A stretch of 64,000 nucleotides of DNA from Gnetum montanum (lineage: Eukaryota; Streptophyta; Gnetopsida; Gnetales; Gnetaceae). This document shows, piece by piece, positions 22,927 through 35,281 of the stretch (the stretch's first letter is position 1; each line of letters begins with the position of its first letter). The notes beneath the pieces were generated by a model that saw only the letters and a program-made list of their open reading frames with translations, ran no database searches and had not been told where the DNA came from. The stretch is from NCBI GenBank assembly GCA_015680685.1, contig MNCI01030542.1:301931-365930 (forward strand), read 5' to 3'. The translations under genes were made by a program, and so were the position numbers.

Positions 22927-25697
22927 TTACTGAAACTCATGTGGTTCCTGGTGGCAGTGGTTCCTCCATGGGTCTCTTCCACTTATCTTATGCTTTAGGT
23001 TTTGGAAATTGATGTCTCTAAAGGAGTGCCTGGAGCTTTTCCTCTTTGGTATGGGGATCCTATGTCGTCCATGCTGATACTCCAATGTTTGATGGAGTCG
23101 GCACCTCCCATGGACATGGCACTTGCGAAAACATTTGGTTGGCCTTAACATACCAAGCCACAAATAGTCATCATTCCTCTTCATAGGCTCTAGCTTTGTC
23201 CTTGTATTCCCGGTGATCCGTAAGCCATCAAGCCAAATTTGCCACGACATCCTTTTGTCCTTGGTAGCTAGTCTTGACCACCTCCAATTAAGAACTTTCC
23301 ACTTTTAATTTTTGTAGCATTTTCTTGTGTTTAGAAAATTCTGTTTCATACTTTGTGTATTTGTTAGCTACCTGCTTTTCTAATTCTATTCTTGGGCATC
23401 CTACTATCAACATGGCCAAGTTGGCATACCGCAAGTTTGCCAGCTCCATGTATTTTGTAAGATCTTGTATTTGTAGGTCCTAACTTTTCAGTTCAACTTG
23501 GTGGGTGAAGGCATAGCCAATCAGTGTTTTGAGCATTGAGAGTGTTGATATGGCCCTTGGCCATATGGATTTCTTTTTCTATCACCTATTTGTACATCCC
23601 CACCTAATCCTTGAAGTGCTCCTTGAGCTTCTCATGTTGCTTAGCCTTGTTCTACCACATGCTTATTTCAATTGTTGTCTTTTGATGGATTGCGTGTACC
23701 TCCTTCATTGAGAGGGTTCGATTTTCTTTGGCCAAGCGATTCATATCCTGGTTAACCTTGACTAATTGTTCTCGTAATTGCTGAAAATTTTTTTCGAGAA
23801 CATTCCTTTGTTTTTTTACTGTGGTCAACTGGAGATTGTCAGCGGCAAGTTGTTTATTCTCCTCTTGTAAGGCCTTGAGTGCTTTGGCATGTGCCTTGGA
23901 AGCATCCCAATCAGCCTTCTCATTTTCCTCTACCACTCTTTTATTTTCTGCTAGTAATTTGTTTAGTTGCTCTATTCAGAAGGACTCTAACTAGTCTACA
24001 AGGATGAATTGGGATGGATCCCACTATGCAGGTTGCAGGGTGACGAGCTTTTCTTGGGGTCTTTCTAACTCTGCCTTTGCATGCTTGACCTTTACCTCTG
24101 CCATGAACAACTTCCCTTTTGTGGAGATGAGGTTTGACTAAGTTGTTGTGACATCTTGAGGGATGTCAAACAGGGACATCATCACTTGTCCTCTCTATAG
24201 TAACTAATCTAGAACATCCTCATGCTCTGCAAGAGTCATCAAGGAACTGGCCAAAGTTTGTGCATCGTGTGCTCCCATAAAATTTGCCGGTGGCACAATA
24301 GGGACATTGAATGATTCTTTTATGTGGGTTGTGACCACTTCTACGGCTTCTGCTACATCTTGGTGTTGCATGATCACTACTGTGGCACATTCACTAGTTT
24401 TTAATTACACCTAAAAGGATGCAACGTTCCCAGAGATCTGCTATGACCAGTGTGATTGCCCTCCTCATGTTTGGATCGATACCTTGCCTTATGCGTGATC
24501 AATTGAGACCATGGGTTGTACGACATCATTTATGACCCTGAAGAGATTGGTCTCATCACGGCTTCCCCAACTGACCATTTCAGCGATGGCCCTGAGATGG
24601 CTCATCGACAATCGATAGTCCTGTGGCGGTGGTGGCGGTTGGTCTTCTTGGCATGTGCTAGGCCCCACTTCCTATTGTTGATTGGGCCTTGTGCTTGGAA
24701 GTTGGCTAGGCTTGCAGTTTGAGGTGTAGTGGCCCCATCATCTGTTCTTGTTCAAGCTCTAGTGTCTCACCAGCACTTTTCCTTGGGGCTAGTGGCTTCA
24801 GTAATTCAACAAATGAAGCATTTTTGGCCTTTCTAAGGATGTCATTAGTGTACCCCAGAATTCTAGCATCCTAGCATAGCTTTCTAATGAGATAAGGGAA
24901 GGGTAATGCAAACTTCCCCATCTTGCGTTCTTCGAACTGCCTCAAAATTTTTGTAAGATATAGATGGGGTAGGTTGGCATTAACCTTGTCCATCAAGATA
25001 ACACTTCCTCTAGCTGCATATGTGGAGATTCTATTTAACCCTTTTGTGGCAAAGATGTAATATGTGCCAATCTTGAAGTAGATTCTCTCTTCAAGTGTCA
25101 GCTCTCCATATGCTTTCTCTTCCTTGTCATATGCCCTTTTCAACCATATCTTCCACGCATCAACATCGGAACGAGTGGACAAGTGAGCAACTTTTGGACC
25201 TGTATTGGGAAGATTCAACACCTCTGAAATGGATTTGGCAGAGAAATCTATAGAAACACCACCAATATCAACAGTGGTGCCTTCTTCTTTATTGTGCCAA
25301 AATTGGTACGTCTCTCCTAGTATCAATCACCACTTTCAGAGAGAATAGGCCACAATGGGGACCCTTTAAGTTGGTCCCTGATTGCTTTAGGAGTAAACTT
25401 AGTGAAAGGTCTGAAGTTAAGTTTCACAATTACGACTGCTGACGTGGACCTTTCATGAATCACCTAAACACGTTTCGAGGACAATGTGAGATGTTGTCCC
25501 TGTTCAAGTGCTTTGTTGTCTCCTCCTTTAGCATGTCTTGATTGCATAGTAATAGGAGGTTCCTAATGGATGTTGAATGATTATTCCTCCTATTTTGTAC
25601 ATTCCTCGAGAGATGCCTGGCCTCTACCTCTCCCTCTCCTTGGTCATTTGGATGCACCTTGAGAGGGTCCTCCTTGTTGTCCTCTTTTAGGGGCCAT
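22927..25697 (-). pseudogene. ORF2 of the pol-less element: plant-transposon-protein-like domain plus coiled coil
   Basis: Minus strand, ATG at 25,697 (MAPKRGQQGG...), about 920 codons to a stop at 22,927, broken by several stops. The N-terminus is basic and Gly/Arg-rich. The best-kept part (25,326-24,871) is globular, with VDIGGVSIDFSAKSISEVLN followed by an LTLEERIYF helix and RGSVILMDKVNANLPHLYL. Its layout resembles the putative plant transposon protein domain found in plant LTR elements. The C-terminal third (23,936-23,652) is a Glu/Lys/Leu coiled coil, and the tail is His/Arg-rich. The same ORF occurs at 40,980-43,916. It occupies the site where Athila elements carry an env-like ORF, but I see no membrane segment. 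Function unknown. Plus-strand frames here are shadows. Confidence 0.75.
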
Positions 25698-27701
25698 TTG
25701 CAATCACATAGGCCTAACTATTAGTAAGGTTACTTACAAAATTTGAGTTATACCTTACTTCTTACCTTTAATAAATTCATGTCTTGTTTAGTGTGATTCA
25801 GAGTTAGGGAATTTTACAAAAATTTCCCCTAAAAGTTTTGATATTGGGCCCAATTTGATTAGGTGGCTCCAAAAGTTAATTCTCATGGTGTGGGTGAAGA
25901 GATAAAATTAATTTGGAAATGTGTTTAACATTTTTAAGGCTATTTATCCTTTATGATATCCTTTGGGCAACGATGAATTTTGAAAAAATTATGTGCAACT
26001 TGGAGCATACCCTTCCTCCATGACTAAGTTAAACACTCTAGGTTTAGATAGGTTCAATGGGAATGGGAATTGGAGTGTTAATGAGCAAATTATGGATGTT
26101 TGAATGATAGGTGTGCAAGCTAGAAAATTCATGGAAGAAAATTTGAACAACTTCCCTTGCATGAACAATGCAAAATGATGTTGATGTGTGCCGGGAGGAT
26201 CCATATATATATTTTTTATGAACATGTTATCGTGTATCCAATAGTGCAGACTCGATATCGCGGCCCATTGAAAATAGGGTACTTGGAAAGATTGATGAAT
26301 TTTTGAATTTCCAAGGCCAAAAATGAAGGATTTGAGGTTAATTCGAAAGGTCCAGGGTAACATTGAAGAGACTGGAAGGCACCAAAAGTATAATGAAGTA
26401 GAATCTAGCAATGAAATTCATGAATAGGATGAGGAAAAAGGACATGTTATGGTGCATAGGAACATTGGAATTTAGAACGATGATAGAGGGAAAGATTATT
26501 GTAGTAATGCAATGCTTGGAGGGTATAAAATGATGTGGTGATGTGCAAAAAGTGCAAATTACAAAAGTTACACAAGTGGGTCCTCTGCAAAGTAGGTTCC
26601 TACCTATGATGCCCTTATGTAACCATACCTGAAAATGTTCGTAGGCACTAAAAGGGGTAAATGTAATCCACACTAGTTCCACAAAACACACACATGTAGA
26701 TACCATCATGATGAGGTATGAATTCAATGCTACATAAGACACAGGTCACAAATACATGAACAGTGAGATGGGATGAATCATAGAAGGGATTGCAGAGATT
26801 GGGATATGAGGTAATTGACCTAGGATATGATGAATCCTGAGTGTAGGGCATGATTAATGTGTCATTAGCCCATCGCTCCAAAATCAAAACCAAGTCCATT
26901 CCTTCGATCAATGACATCGCATTGTTTCATCCAATGAGAGCACTATGACAGAAAGGTGTATGATCACTTGGCGTTTTGTCCAAGGGAGGAGTGATTTGGA
27001 ATCTACAACACACGCACATTTTTTTTTATCTTTTTGTGTGTTTTTCGTCTTCTTTTCTTTTTTTTTCTTTTTAGCTGCTTTGGCACTTTGTCCTTTCCAA
27101 CAGTGAACCGAAGAAGCTGCTAACCTTCAAGCATGGGTGCATGTCTTTCTAGTGGGACCTCCAAAACAGCATTGAGTTCCTTTATTACTCTTACTCCCAC
27201 TTTTTGTTAGATCTATAAGGATCTTAGTACAACCAAGCTGCATGATAGCACCTTATAGATGTTACCAAAGAGAATCCACAAGTTCCCTTGATGTCACACC
27301 CTAACCATTCCCTCCTGGTTCATCATTTTTCACTTTGGCATAATGAGCATAAAATTATGTTTAAGTATTCATGATGATAAGAATATCATCATACCCAAAG
27401 TAGAACCTCTTATTAATAGAATGGTGGGGTGGATGTGGTGAGCTCGTTGTCTAGATAATTAGTTACTTGAGACTTGATAGCATAGAACAACACCTCAACC
27501 AAGGAGTCACATGAGTGTTTTATTCATAGATGAGATTACCCATAAAAAGATAAAAAGATAAAAAAATAAATAAAAGGATGAACCAACCAATAAAAAGATA
27601 AAACAACAAATTGAAAGATGAAAAACTGGAAAACAACAAATTGTAAAATTAAAGAAAAAAGAGAAAAAATTTATTAATTCTGCTTGTTAGAATGGAGGAT
27701 A
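25698..27701 (-). other. non-coding interval between gag and ORF2
   Basis: No conserved coding block. At 26,202-26,263 it contains, read on the minus strand, a GCGATATCGA palindrome followed about 40 bases later by an ATATATATAT TATA-like run, resembling the U3-TATA arrangement of the LTRs. The stretch 27,000-27,680 is T-rich on the minus strand, as is the post-integrase region of the pol-bearing element (60,490-60,680). That suggests pol was deleted between gag and this point. Confidence 0.55.
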
Positions 27702-29722
27702 TTACCCATAACTAAACTTTTGATCATGATGAGAATTTATAAATGAAAGGTTGGGATCCATGCACATTGGAAATATTACGACCCAGTCATATCTAACCCA
27801 TTGGGTGTCTTTTGATGTGGTTTTTGGAATGTACCAAAATTGGGGTTCACACACTTGATTAAAGTTGACATAGTGGGACAAGTTATAAGATGTGGTTAAT
27901 TGATAAGGAGTTGACCCACTATGACACCCTTGATTGTAAGATGGTATGCAAGGATCAATATGTCTCCCTATGTGGTTGTATTCATTGGGCTGCATGGTAG
28001 TTGGAGTATTGATTGGTGGCCCTAATAAGGTAATAAGAGGCATTGTATTTGAGGAGGCAAATGCATCACGACATTAAACTTGCACTGGGTTGGGAGATGC
28101 AGTGGTTTGGAACCATGCTATCTCTTTCCTTGGACATGCCTAAAGAAATGACGCTTTTGACATTGTTAAGGATTCCCATTGTAGTTGATAGTAGCAACAC
28201 AAGTAACGTTCGTGGGTTGATGCTGTGGTGCAAAACATGCTGGTACTATTGGTGGCGATGTAGAAGGAGGTGAAGGATGAGAATATTGAGGGTGAGGAGA
28301 AGTGCAAGGAACATGTGGTGGTGATCTTGTGGGAGAGGACATGGGTTGATAGTACTTAGGAGAATGATAACAATGTGGTAAGATAGAGGATGTTTACCCA
28401 GTTGGGGAAACAAGATGTTGAACTTGATAAGCACTTGGGTTCAGATGGTATGAAGGGTGTGACCAGTTTGAGGGTGGCCTTCCCCATGATTGGAATTTTG
28501 GCCACTCTAATTGAACATGGTATTTTTGTACAAACTCTAGATGTAACATTCCTCCCCAATGCTCATGTAAATGTGACAAAATTGGGCATTGACCCTTAGG
28601 GTGATCATACAGGAAAAGGTTACATTAATACGTATGATTAGCAGTTGAGTTCTTATTCTCTTCAACTCTTCTTTTCGATTGTCTAAGGGTGTTCTGTCCT
28701 GCTTCTTGGTTCGTCATGGTTCTACCTCTAATAGTGTTGACATATTCTCCACATTTTTCATGTATCCATTCCGTCATCTTATTGGTCTTTGCCTTAATTT
28801 CATCTAGTGATTGTAGTATTGGAAAAGATGATTCCACCTCCTTAAGGTGAGTTGATTTCTCCTCTTCATGATCATGGACCTTTACTAATTCGAGATTTTG
28901 GTCCCATTGAGAGCTTTCAACATTCTCCCATTTAGTCATTTCTCCTTCTTCTTTTAATACCCACTTAATAAGCTCTTGGAATTGGTGGGTTCATAGCTCA
29001 TATAGTTGACTTGGGGCATATATCCCTAGGGTCTCCCTTGTTTCATTATGGAGCCCATCTATGATGTGATACATTAGTCTTTCCTCAGAGAACCCATGGC
29101 CTAGGTAATTGTTTAACAATGAATAGTATCTTTCTAAGGCCATGTCCAAGGGTTTATGTTGCTCTTGTTTCTACTCTTGGATTTTGCTCCTCAACGCTGA
29201 CACTCTTGCATAAGTTTGATATCTTTTAGTGAAGAGTTTGACCATTGTTAGCCAACATCAAACAGATTTTAATCTTAAGGACCTATACCATACTTTTGCT
29301 TGGCCAACGAGTGTTGTAGGAAAGAGTTTAAATTTTTTCCACCCATTATCAATATTGTTCCATACATAAGCATCATGGAAGGCTTGTGAATGATGTTGCA
29401 GATCTAAATCATAGCCTCCTGAAAACTTGGGAAAGTTGTTTAAATCAAACCTAGGTAGAAAGCTTTCCTTGTGATGCCTGTGGGATATGCAAATAGCCTC
29501 TTGTATATACATTAGGCTCCTAGTGGCCAGCAGGGGTTCATCGTCACTAGGTATGTTATGGAATTGTGAATTGAAACGATTTTGCCTTAATTTATGTACA
29601 TAGGAGACCCTTGCATCAAATTGAGTACTCCAAACTTCATCTTCATCATCATATAATTCGTTGGTTCTCCAATGAATTGCCTTACTAGTTGTTGTGTTAT
29701 CATAGTCCTGTGAGAGAGCCAT
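27702..29722 (-). pseudogene. gag: gag of the pol-less element
   Basis: Minus strand, ATG at 29,722, 117 bases after the primer site. The first 154 codons are open (29,722-29,258) and hold the family capsid block (LDLNNFPKFSGGYDLD, FPTTLVGQAKVWYRSL). After a stop, colinear gag pieces continue: coiled segment 28,939-28,625, basic and proline-rich segment 28,559-28,200, and a His/Tyr/Pro-rich tail to 27,702. It is closest to the gag at 202-1,839 and differs from those at 48,740-49,487 and 54,264-55,817, which use the block LDMxNxPRFExGYNAxPQ. Product would be the particle protein; now inactive. Confidence 0.8.
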
Positions 29723-29838
29723 TGTTGTGAATTTGTGTGTGATTTATTTGCAATTACTTTTTTTTTCTGAAAGATATATCGTCAAAGCTTCATTATAGTG
29801 ATCTTGGATGATGTAACTAATCTAAATAACTAGCATCG

Positions 29839-29856
29839 TCCCTGGCAACGGTGCTA
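29839..29856 (-). other. primer-binding site (tRNA-Asp type)
   Basis: Minus strand TAGCACCGTTGCCAGGGA, one base from the LTR at 29,858. It differs at a few positions from the tRNA-Asp complement. Confidence 0.8.
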
Positions 29857-29857
29857 A

Positions 29858-31728
29858 TGATGAGTGGCTAGGTACCCCTACACTCAACCATATGAATACG
29901 AGTGTTCACGCAGGATTCGGTCGAACTCCATAGATGGACTAGTTGTGGTATCTAGATAATTACATGTTGATTGTAGTTTGCTGTCTTTCCACTTGGACTA
30001 GTATTTACTTTGTCACATGTGGTTTAGTCTAGAATGAGGTGAATGATGTGATCCTAAACTAATGTTACTCCTAAATACGATGGAAAATAATCTTGTTTAA
30101 AACTAATAGGTAATGAGAAGCATAATGTAAACTAGCCTAAGTGTGATGAACATCTGTCCTCAATTATCCATATGCATCTTGGACCTCGTGTACTACTTAT
30201 GGGATTACCAAGTGTATATTACTTGAGCACTCATAGACACACTACTGGGTTACCAAGTAATTACACTTAAATGTTCGTAATTAAGTTGTACTCATTTCAC
30301 GATTAACAACAGGAATAGTAAATTATGGTAAAGAAGTATTAATTAAGAAACCAATAAATAAAAATAATAATTAAGCAATTAAAGCTAAGTGATGAGTGGC
30401 AAGGTACCCCTACACTCAACCATACGAATACGAGCATTCACACATAATCTGGTCAAACTCCATGGACAGGCTACTTGTGGTATCTAGATCGTTACACGTT
30501 GATCGTAGTTCACTGTCTTCCCACCTGGACTAGTATTTGCTTTGTCACATATGGTTTAGTACATAGTGAGGTGTATGATATGGGCCTAAACTAGTGCTAC
30601 TCTTAGAGGCAATGGAAAATAACTCTGTTTTAGCTAATAGGGAGTGGAAAAAGAGAATCTAAGCTAGCCTAAGTGCAATGAGCATCTATCCTCAATCATC
30701 TGTACACATCTTGGACCTCGTGTACTACTTCTAGGCTTACCAAGCATATATTACTTGAGCGCTCCTAGATATGCTACTGGGTTACCAAGTAGTTACACTT
30801 CAATGTTCGTGATTAAGTCATACTCATTCTACATTTAACAATAGGAATAGTAAATGATGGTAAAGAAATATTAACTAAGAAAATAATTAGCAATAACAAT
30901 TAAATAATTAAATAATTAAAACTAAGTGAATGCTACAATGATGGAGTAATCTCGATCTTTATTGCCGATCATGTGCGTGTCCAAGTACATCACACTCGAA
31001 TAAAGGTTCTGTACAATTACAAGCATCACACTGTGGGCATGCACTTGCGAAAATAGTCTAACTCCTATGGAAACAAACTGCAAGGGCTTCACTACAAGTA
31101 CTAGAAGGATGCCTAAGTGTGGCGGGTGCACACTTATTTATAACTAGAAACAGACTCTGTGTAAATGGGGTTGCATCGACGCATGGGTGGATGCGTCGAC
31201 GGGGCCACGTCAATGAGGTAGCGTCGATGCGGCCTAGTTGACGTAGCCCCGATATTGGGGGTCCAATATCGGGACTCATCAGATAACAAGGGTCCAAGAA
31301 CAGGGGTCCAATATCAGCACCTAGTTAACAAGGGTTCGATATCAGCACGTGGTTAACAAGGGTCTAATATCAACACCTAGCAAACCATGATTCATCACTA
31401 AGTGAATGCTGCAATGATGGAGTAATCTCAATCTTTAATGCCAATCATGTGTGTGTCCAAGTACATCACACTCAAATAAAGGTTTCATATAATTACAATC
31501 ATCACACTGTGGGCATTCACTAGGGAAAGAATGACAAGTAACTGTAACTGATACAAAAGACTCTATTTCTACACTTACTGACTCCCCCTTCCTATGCACC
31601 CAAATGTGTATTTATAGGCTTACACAAGAATCACAATATTGTGTATCCAATATTGTTACCCAGGTTGCGATATCACGTACCTAATATCGCAAATCCAATA
31701 TCGGAGCCTAGCAAATCCTGATTCATCA
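29858..31728 (-). repeat. 5' LTR of the pol-less element, split by a solo LTR
   Basis: Two parts, 29,858-30,389 and 31,403-31,728, are colinear with the 3' LTR at 21,899-22,756. Together they are exactly 858 bases once the insert and one duplication copy are removed. TATA (TATAAATAC, minus strand) near 31,605. Confidence 0.92.
30390..31397 (-). repeat. solo gypsy LTR nested in an LTR
   Basis: 1,008 bases, TGATGAGTGGCAAGG...GATTCATCA, bounded by the perfect 5-bp duplication CTAAG (30,385-30,389 and 31,398-31,402). No primer site or internal sequence adjoins it, so it is the product of LTR-LTR recombination. It is longer than its relatives because of an expanded U3 (31,140-31,397): an inverted GCATCGACGCAT / ATGCGTCGAC pair, then about 35-base imperfect repeats with AACAAGGGT and AATATC. 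TATA (TTATAAATAAG on the minus strand) near 31,135. Confidence 0.92.
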
Positions 31729-31739
31729 CCTAGTATGGT

Positions 31740-32330
31740 AAAGAAATCTAGGTGCTCCAATCATACTTCTGTATCTAGTTGCACCCATAAGTTATTTGAT
31801 GAAAAATTCTTTCTTTTGAGCAAAAGTTTTTAAAGCATTTATTGATAGACTTTCCTTCTTTTTCTAATCTAACAATCTTTATAGTGAGATTCATGGTGTT
31901 GTTCATGATGGCATAGAAATCTTTAAATTTACTTGTTTCTTCATCCTTAATTCTCATGTTGTATGCCCAAGTAAATCTGGAGTGATCATTTATCATGATG
32001 AAAATGTAATTTGCTCCTTCAATTGATGTGGTTAGCATAGGTCTGATGAGGTGAATGTGAACTAGCTCAAGAGATTTTTCTTTTCTTTTCATAGTCATGA
32101 TGTGAGAACTTTTTGTTTCCTTTTTTTGAATGTAAATTTCTTATTTTTCCTTTGGTGTTTCTTTAATTTAAAGTCCTATAGCCTTTTTCAAGCTTGTCAT
32201 CCTTTCAATGTTATCATATGCTGTGTGTTCTAGCCTTTTGCACCATGTTTTAGCTTTCTCATTATTTATTAAAGAGTGATAATATTTTGTACTCATTTCA
32301 AAAGTAATTTTCTTTTATTTTTCTTTAGAG
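31740..32330 (-). pseudogene. Ty1/copia integrase fragment
   Basis: The minus-strand frame at 32,098-31,775 holds a copia integrase start: SLELVHIHLIRPM followed by MINDHSRFTWAY, where Asp is the first catalytic residue of the DDE core. The second catalytic block reads VRLEKEG, having lost the usual DRGGEF. Upstream (32,280-32,200) a degenerate zinc-binding and pre-integrase stretch is seen. Reverse transcriptase is absent; the pol-less gypsy element has inserted at its left side (31,728). Confidence 0.75.
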
Positions 32331-32582
32331 TTTGGTACATGAATAATGGAATCTTTTGTTTCTTGAAGATTATTACTATTGATGACTATTTGGGACCACC
32401 AACATTGCGGACCTTCGATCTCGCGACCTTGGAAGTCACAATAAATGAAGGTGTTCTTCAAACAAGGTTTAGGTGCTTGCTGGTCTCTGACAACACCAAG
32501 GCTAAGATACCTCCAAATAGGCTCAATGGTGGTGAAATGAACTAAACGTGAGTATGTGTTTGCTGTTGTGAATGTTTAAAAG

Positions 32583-33379
32583 TGATGAGTCACATTTTGG
32601 GCGACCACGATATCACATACGCGATATCGCAGCCTGTTTCCCCATCTATAAATAAGAGGTAGATAGATGAGTTAGGCAATTTTTGGGAGTTTTTGAAGTA
32701 GTTTTAGTTTAAGTGTTTTAGTTTCTTTCTCTCCCTTTTCCTCTTCGTGTATACCCGCAGTGTGGTGATTGTAATTGTACGACATCCTTTATTCGAATAT
32801 GACGTACTTGGACATGCACATGACCGGAAATAAAGATCAAGATTACTTCATCATTGCAGCATTCACTTAGTTTAATTATTTAATTAATTGTTAGTTACTG
32901 CTTTCTTAGTTAATATTTCTCACCCTTAAACTCCTATTAGACGCGGAATGAGTACGACTTGATTACGAGCATTTAAGTGTGATTACTTGGTAACCTAGTA
33001 GCGTACCTAGGATCTACGCTTGGTAATCCCAGTAGTAGTCATGCACGAAGTCTAAGATGTGTACGTATAATCAATGAACAGATGCTCATCGCACTTAGGC
33101 TAGCTAGATCCTCTCTTACCCTTTCCCTCTTAGCTTAGTTAACATTATTTTCCATTTCCTTCACGAGTAGCATTAGATTAGAAACCACATCATACACCTC
33201 ACTCTAGACTAAACCAAACGTGACAAACATAATACTAATCCAGGTGGGAAGACAACAAACTACGACCTAAGGCTAACTATCTAGGTGCCACAACTAGTCC
33301 ATCTGTGGAGTTCAACTGGATCACGCGTGTAACGCTTGTATTCGTATGGTTGAGTGTAGGGGTACCTCACCACTCATCA
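32583..33379 (+). repeat. solo gypsy LTR
   Basis: 797 bases from TGATGAGTCACATTTTGG to CACCACTCATCA, bounded by the perfect 5-bp duplication AAAAG (32,578-32,582 and 33,380-33,384). The U3 has GATATC palindromes (CGATATCACATACGCGATATCGC), then the TATA box CTATAAATAAGAGG near 32,645 and AATAAAG near 32,830. No internal sequence remains. Confidence 0.93.
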
Positions 33380-33384
33380 AAAAG

Positions 33385-35281
33385 GTTGGGTTGTGTATGA
33401 AACTGTAATTGGCTATCATAAAAGAAATTTAGCTAGCTTTGTCAAATACTATGAGTTGTTGAAGGTTCCCATTTTGTCTATTCACTTAGTCTATATAGTC
33501 CCTCTAGTATGTTACTTATAACAAATAAAATTTCAAAAAAACATTTGAGCATAATTTTGCCAATCTACTTCTAATTTTCCCTAAAGAGGGTTCCGCAAAA
33601 AAACTAGAAATAGAGTGAGATTCAATGGACTTAAAAAGAGAAAAGAAAAGAAAGTATATTTATGCGATATCTCAAACATTTAAGCAAGATAAATTGACTT
33701 GAGGAAACACTTCGTGATAAAGCTATTGCAATTCAATCTAACTACAAATTGTCTAAACCCTTGGAGTTGAACAAACGATTTCGTAAAAGACACTCTTATT
33801 AGACTACCAAAAATTGCTGCGTAAATGACAAAGTACAAGCTTCTATTTTGACTAGTTAATAGTTGTCAAGAATTGCATTTAACAGAGTCTTCAAAAAATT
33901 TGACAATTTCAAGATTGAAATACTAAGGAATACATTTTAAAATGATGAAGCTATTTCAGTCATCTCAAAATGCCAAAGATTTTCCTAAATTTTCCATGTA
34001 CAAAACAAGCAATTTTGTTAAGACATTACTAGTAAATTGCTTTAAAGGCTTTTCAACAACATAAGTTGTTTTATGACAAACCTTAATAGAAGTCTAATAT
34101 TGCACAAAAACAAAGCTATTAAAGCAATCTAGAAAAAAATCCCAAAATTAAATGCCAAGGATAATATTATCTAAACTATTAGCTAAGTAACTAAAATAGA
34201 ATGGGAAGAAATGAACTCATAGAATTAATGTCTTTAGCAAGCCATGCTTTACAAGAAATTTTCAATATTCTCCTTGATCTCCTTCCCTATCCCCCCTTTT
34301 TAATCTACCTTTAAAGCCCCTTTTATAGTGACTTTAAGGTAGTTACAATCATCATGAAGGGATGGGTTACAAATATCTAGGTAATTTATTCATACCACCT
34401 TAGAAAGTTATAACTTCCATAAGAAGTTATTATAATTAGAGAAATGCAAGCCATAGTTGGCAAGTGGTAAGAAGTTACAGCTTTCATAGAAATAAAAGGG
34501 ATAATAGCCAAATGTCCCCTTTATTGAGAACTTTGCACAAATATCTTATAAACTTTCTCTCTTAGTGAATAATGATAACCTTTTTCTTTGCTTAAATAAA
34601 AGAATATATTTCAGTTTTCTTTGGTTATTTATTTATTAAAAGTGGAGTTGCTCGGGCAGTTCCAGGGGGGTCGACAAAAAGGGGCATCACGTGTCGTCCC
34701 ACATTTGACGACAGCTTGGCAAGGTTCTATGCACTTCAAATCAAAATTCAACATCCTCTGATCCTCTGCAGACAAGTTTTTCCACAGCTTGGCAGGCTTA
34801 CCCACTTCAAATCTTCCCTTTAAAAAAATGCGTAGGGCTCTGCCATGTACATTGCATAGTCGTAGTGTCTGAGCATTCTAGTCTATGCATCAAAAGAATC
34901 CGATTCGTGGAAGCGAGGAATTGAGGATTCGTGATTCTGAATGTGTTGGGTACATGTTCCTCAAAAAAAAGTGGGGACGGGTTCGTAGCCGGGGACGTGA
35001 TAGAGAAAATTTAAATATATTAATTTTTTAAAAAAATTAAATCTCATATATCATATAAAAAACGTTGTAGAATATAGAACAAGTACAATGTAAATTCAAA
35101 ATATTGTTAATGCTTAAAAATTGCATAAAAGAGCGCAATGAAACATTAAGTATTGAGTCTCATGTGTATTATAAAATATTTTAGCATTATCATATATATA
35201 TATGATAAAGAGTTTCTTGCCAAAGCTTAGAAATTGTCACATTGTTCAAATTCTAATTTTAACCTATATTTTCTCCTTGCT
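33385..35281. other. unassigned region
   Basis: AT-rich to about 34,650, then more mixed sequence to 34,990. That part has two imperfect direct repeats (CAGCTTGGCA...CACTTCAAATC at about 34,730 and 34,795) and a G-rich block at 34,970-35,005. A short (TA)n run is near 35,190. No coding content seen. The right end may be the 3' non-coding end of the adjacent hAT element. Confidence 0.4.

Larger units (their letters stand above)
21899..31728 (-). mobile_element. complete pol-less gypsy (Athila/Tat-like) element with a second ORF
   Basis: Bounded by two LTRs of 858 bases each (the right one after removing an inserted solo LTR) and by the target duplication CCTAG (21,894-21,898 and 31,729-31,733). 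Right to left on the minus strand: 5' LTR, tRNA-Asp-type primer site (29,839-29,856), gag (29,722-27,702), a T-rich non-coding stretch, ORF2 (25,697-22,927), polypurine tract (22,757-22,767) and 3' LTR. No protease, reverse transcriptase, RNase H or integrase block could be found, so it must have been moved by enzymes from another element. The LTRs differ by about one base in ten by eye, mostly transitions, so the insertion is old. Confidence 0.92.
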
